From Providencia stuartii (lineage in GTDB: Bacteria; Pseudomonadota; Gammaproteobacteria; Enterobacterales; Enterobacteriaceae), in assembly GCF_029277985.1 (NCBI RefSeq), contig NZ_CP119546.1:2728001-2792000 (forward strand): a stretch of 64,000 bases of DNA. The letters run 5' to 3'. The notes under the pieces were generated by a model. The model saw only the letters and a list, made by a program, of their open reading frames with translations. It searched no databases and was not told the origin of the DNA. This document shows positions 63,270-64,000 of this stretch, in pieces. Each line of letters starts with the position of its first letter. The stretch's first letter is position 1. Both the position numbers and the translations under genes were made by a program.

Positions 63270-63515
63270 ATGTACGGCACTACTGCTAGTACGGTTCGGG
63301 CTATCTCGTGCAGGTGCATGAAAACCGACCGATTTAGTGGGCAGGCGTGGCGGGGCTACGATTGCGCGGCGACATGTTTATTGTTAATTATCCGTCCGCA
63401 AAATCTCAGCATCACAGCGGCGTTAAAATCAATTATTCATACCATGATAGCAATTATTTTTGCGTTGCTTACAATGGCGTATAGCGCGCTTAAATCGCTG
63501 TTTGATGTGGAGTAA
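63270..63515 (+). CDS. Small ORF spanning cos
   Basis: 81 residues; MYGTTASTVRAISCRCMKTD then RFSGQAWRGYDCAATCLLLI, then a membrane helix (IIHTMIAIIFALLTMAYSAL). Similar small frames cross cos in other P2-like phages and are annotated, but most of the conservation reflects cos itself. The C-terminal helix has a natural composition, so translation is possible. AAAGGAT precedes the ATG. Confidence 0.45.
   Translation: MYGTTASTVRAISCRCMKTDRFSGQAWRGYDCAATCLLLIIRPQNLSITAALKSIIHTMIAIIFALLTMAYSALKSLFDVE
63344..63362. other. cos site of the P2-like prophage
   Basis: GGCGTGGCGGGG followed by CTACGAT. Phage 186 cohesive ends begin GGCGTGGCGGGG and P2 GGCGAGGCGGGG, so the first 12 bases are identical to 186. 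Position before the portal gene Q and after the tin/old interval is exactly that of P2 cos. Exact nick points cannot be set from sequence alone. Confidence 0.8.
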
Positions 63516-63605
63516 TTTCGGCTAATTCGTCTTGGTGCTGATGCTTTGGTATAATATCATGGGGTCTTATTATTATTAAGACCATCGAGATCACCTACCT
63601 GTAGG

Positions 63606-63633
63606 CGAAAAAATACCGCCTCGGTGGGCGGTA
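63606..63633 (-). terminator. Terminator downstream of portal gene
   Basis: ACCGCC and GGCGGT around TCGGTG, preceded on the plus strand by AAAAAA, giving a T run on the minus strand. It ends the Q operon 24 bases after the stop codon. Confidence 0.78.
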
Positions 63634-63656
63634 ATATTCATTCTGAAGTGAGTAAC

Positions 63657-64000
63657 TTACTCGTTATCATCTAACTTATATGGTTCAAACTGTATCACCT
63701 CTTCCCCGCACCAGTCGTTCAACTGCTTCATCTTGGCTTGTAGTGGTATCAGTTCATTGCGCACAAATACCTTTGCCGCCTTTTCAACATCACCAAAGCC
63801 ACCGGTGTTTTGTGGAATGATCCCCATCATCTGCGGCGGTACCCGATGCGCTGCTAACATATCATCACGGCTGACATTCTTAATATTCAAAAATTCATCT
63901 TTGGCCGCAACTTCACTCAGTGGCATAACTTGAATACCGTCCTTCTTTCCGTTTGGCGCATACAAAAACAGATTGCGGAAATTGCCTGGTCCTCGACTAC
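63657..64000 (-). CDS. Q: P2 gpQ-like portal protein, C-terminal part
   Basis: Cut by the window end; the frame is open to base 64000 and reads SRGPGNFRNLFLYAPNGKKD, then VMPLSEVAAKDEFLNIKNVS, RDDMLAAHRVPPQMMGIIPQ and NTGGFGDVEKAAKVFVRNEL. This is the P2 portal signature. The portal forms the 12-subunit DNA gate of the head. The start lies outside the window to the right. Confidence 0.95.
   Translation of the reverse strand, partial: SRGPGNFRNLFLYAPNGKKDGIQVMPLSEVAAKDEFLNIKNVSRDDMLAAHRVPPQMMGIIPQNTGGFGDVEKAAKVFVRNELIPLQAKMKQLNDWCGEEVIQFEPYKLDDNE

Overview
The window is AT-rich enterobacterial DNA, most likely Providencia or a close relative in the Morganellaceae. The grounds are overall composition, a subtype I-F CRISPR-Cas locus with the GTTCACTGCCGTATAGGCAG repeat type, CigR/RcnB-like and DUF305 periplasmic proteins, and P2-, P4- and lambda-like elements typical of the family. 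The genus is inferred; no rRNA or complete tRNA is present.

Layout. (1) 0-4.4 kb: host genes, mostly small exported proteins. One (2905-3687) looks like an exported, P-loop-less relative of elongation factor Tu. A structured, terminator-ended segment at 4.02-4.12 kb may be a small RNA. (2) 4.4-14.6 kb: a complete I-F CRISPR-Cas locus. Array 1 has 16 repeats and 15 spacers, followed by cas6f, csy3, csy2, csy1, cas2-3 and cas1 on the minus strand, then array 2 with 3 repeats. A third decayed two-repeat array with a related leader lies at 27.2 kb. (3) 14.6-20.3 kb: a GH18 chitinase-like gene, an alpha-carbonic anhydrase, small genes and long gene-poor stretches. (4) 20.3-30.7 kb: a wrecked lambdoid prophage. 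It keeps a Q antiterminator, DUF1367, a Ref-like gene and a complete lysis cassette (holin, M15 endolysin, Rz/Rz1). Its terminase small subunit is broken and no head or tail genes remain. It also carries remnants of a HicB antitoxin and of a papain-fold, toxin-like gene.

(5) About 31.0-52.5 kb: an unusual satellite-like element with a P4-family integrase, AlpA, antirepressors, an Icd/Ash-like protein, a primase-helicase of the P4 alpha type, and a FinO/ProQ-like RNA-binding protein. An iteron cluster (ATGAACACT, at least ten copies, bounded by an inverted repeat) lies just downstream of the primase and is a good origin candidate. The element also carries a full-length siphophage-type tape measure gene, an Abi_2 gene, three ribbon-helix-helix genes and about 2.5 kb of non-coding DNA. 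That DNA is packed with short paired half-sites (direct repeats about 10 bp apart, or palindromes) whose sequence changes from one pair to the next. I consider this mosaic, with the tape measure gene, the most unusual part of the window.

(6) 52.5-64 kb: a P2-like prophage running int, repressor, Arc-like and Cox-like regulators, small early genes, Dam methylase, replication protein A, an accessory P-loop ATPase at the tin/old position, a cos site and the portal gene Q, which is cut by the window end. A tRNA-Leu(UAA) 3' fragment lies exactly between the satellite integrase and the P2 integrase. This suggests tandem integration at one tRNA gene, whose intact copy would lie to the right of the window.
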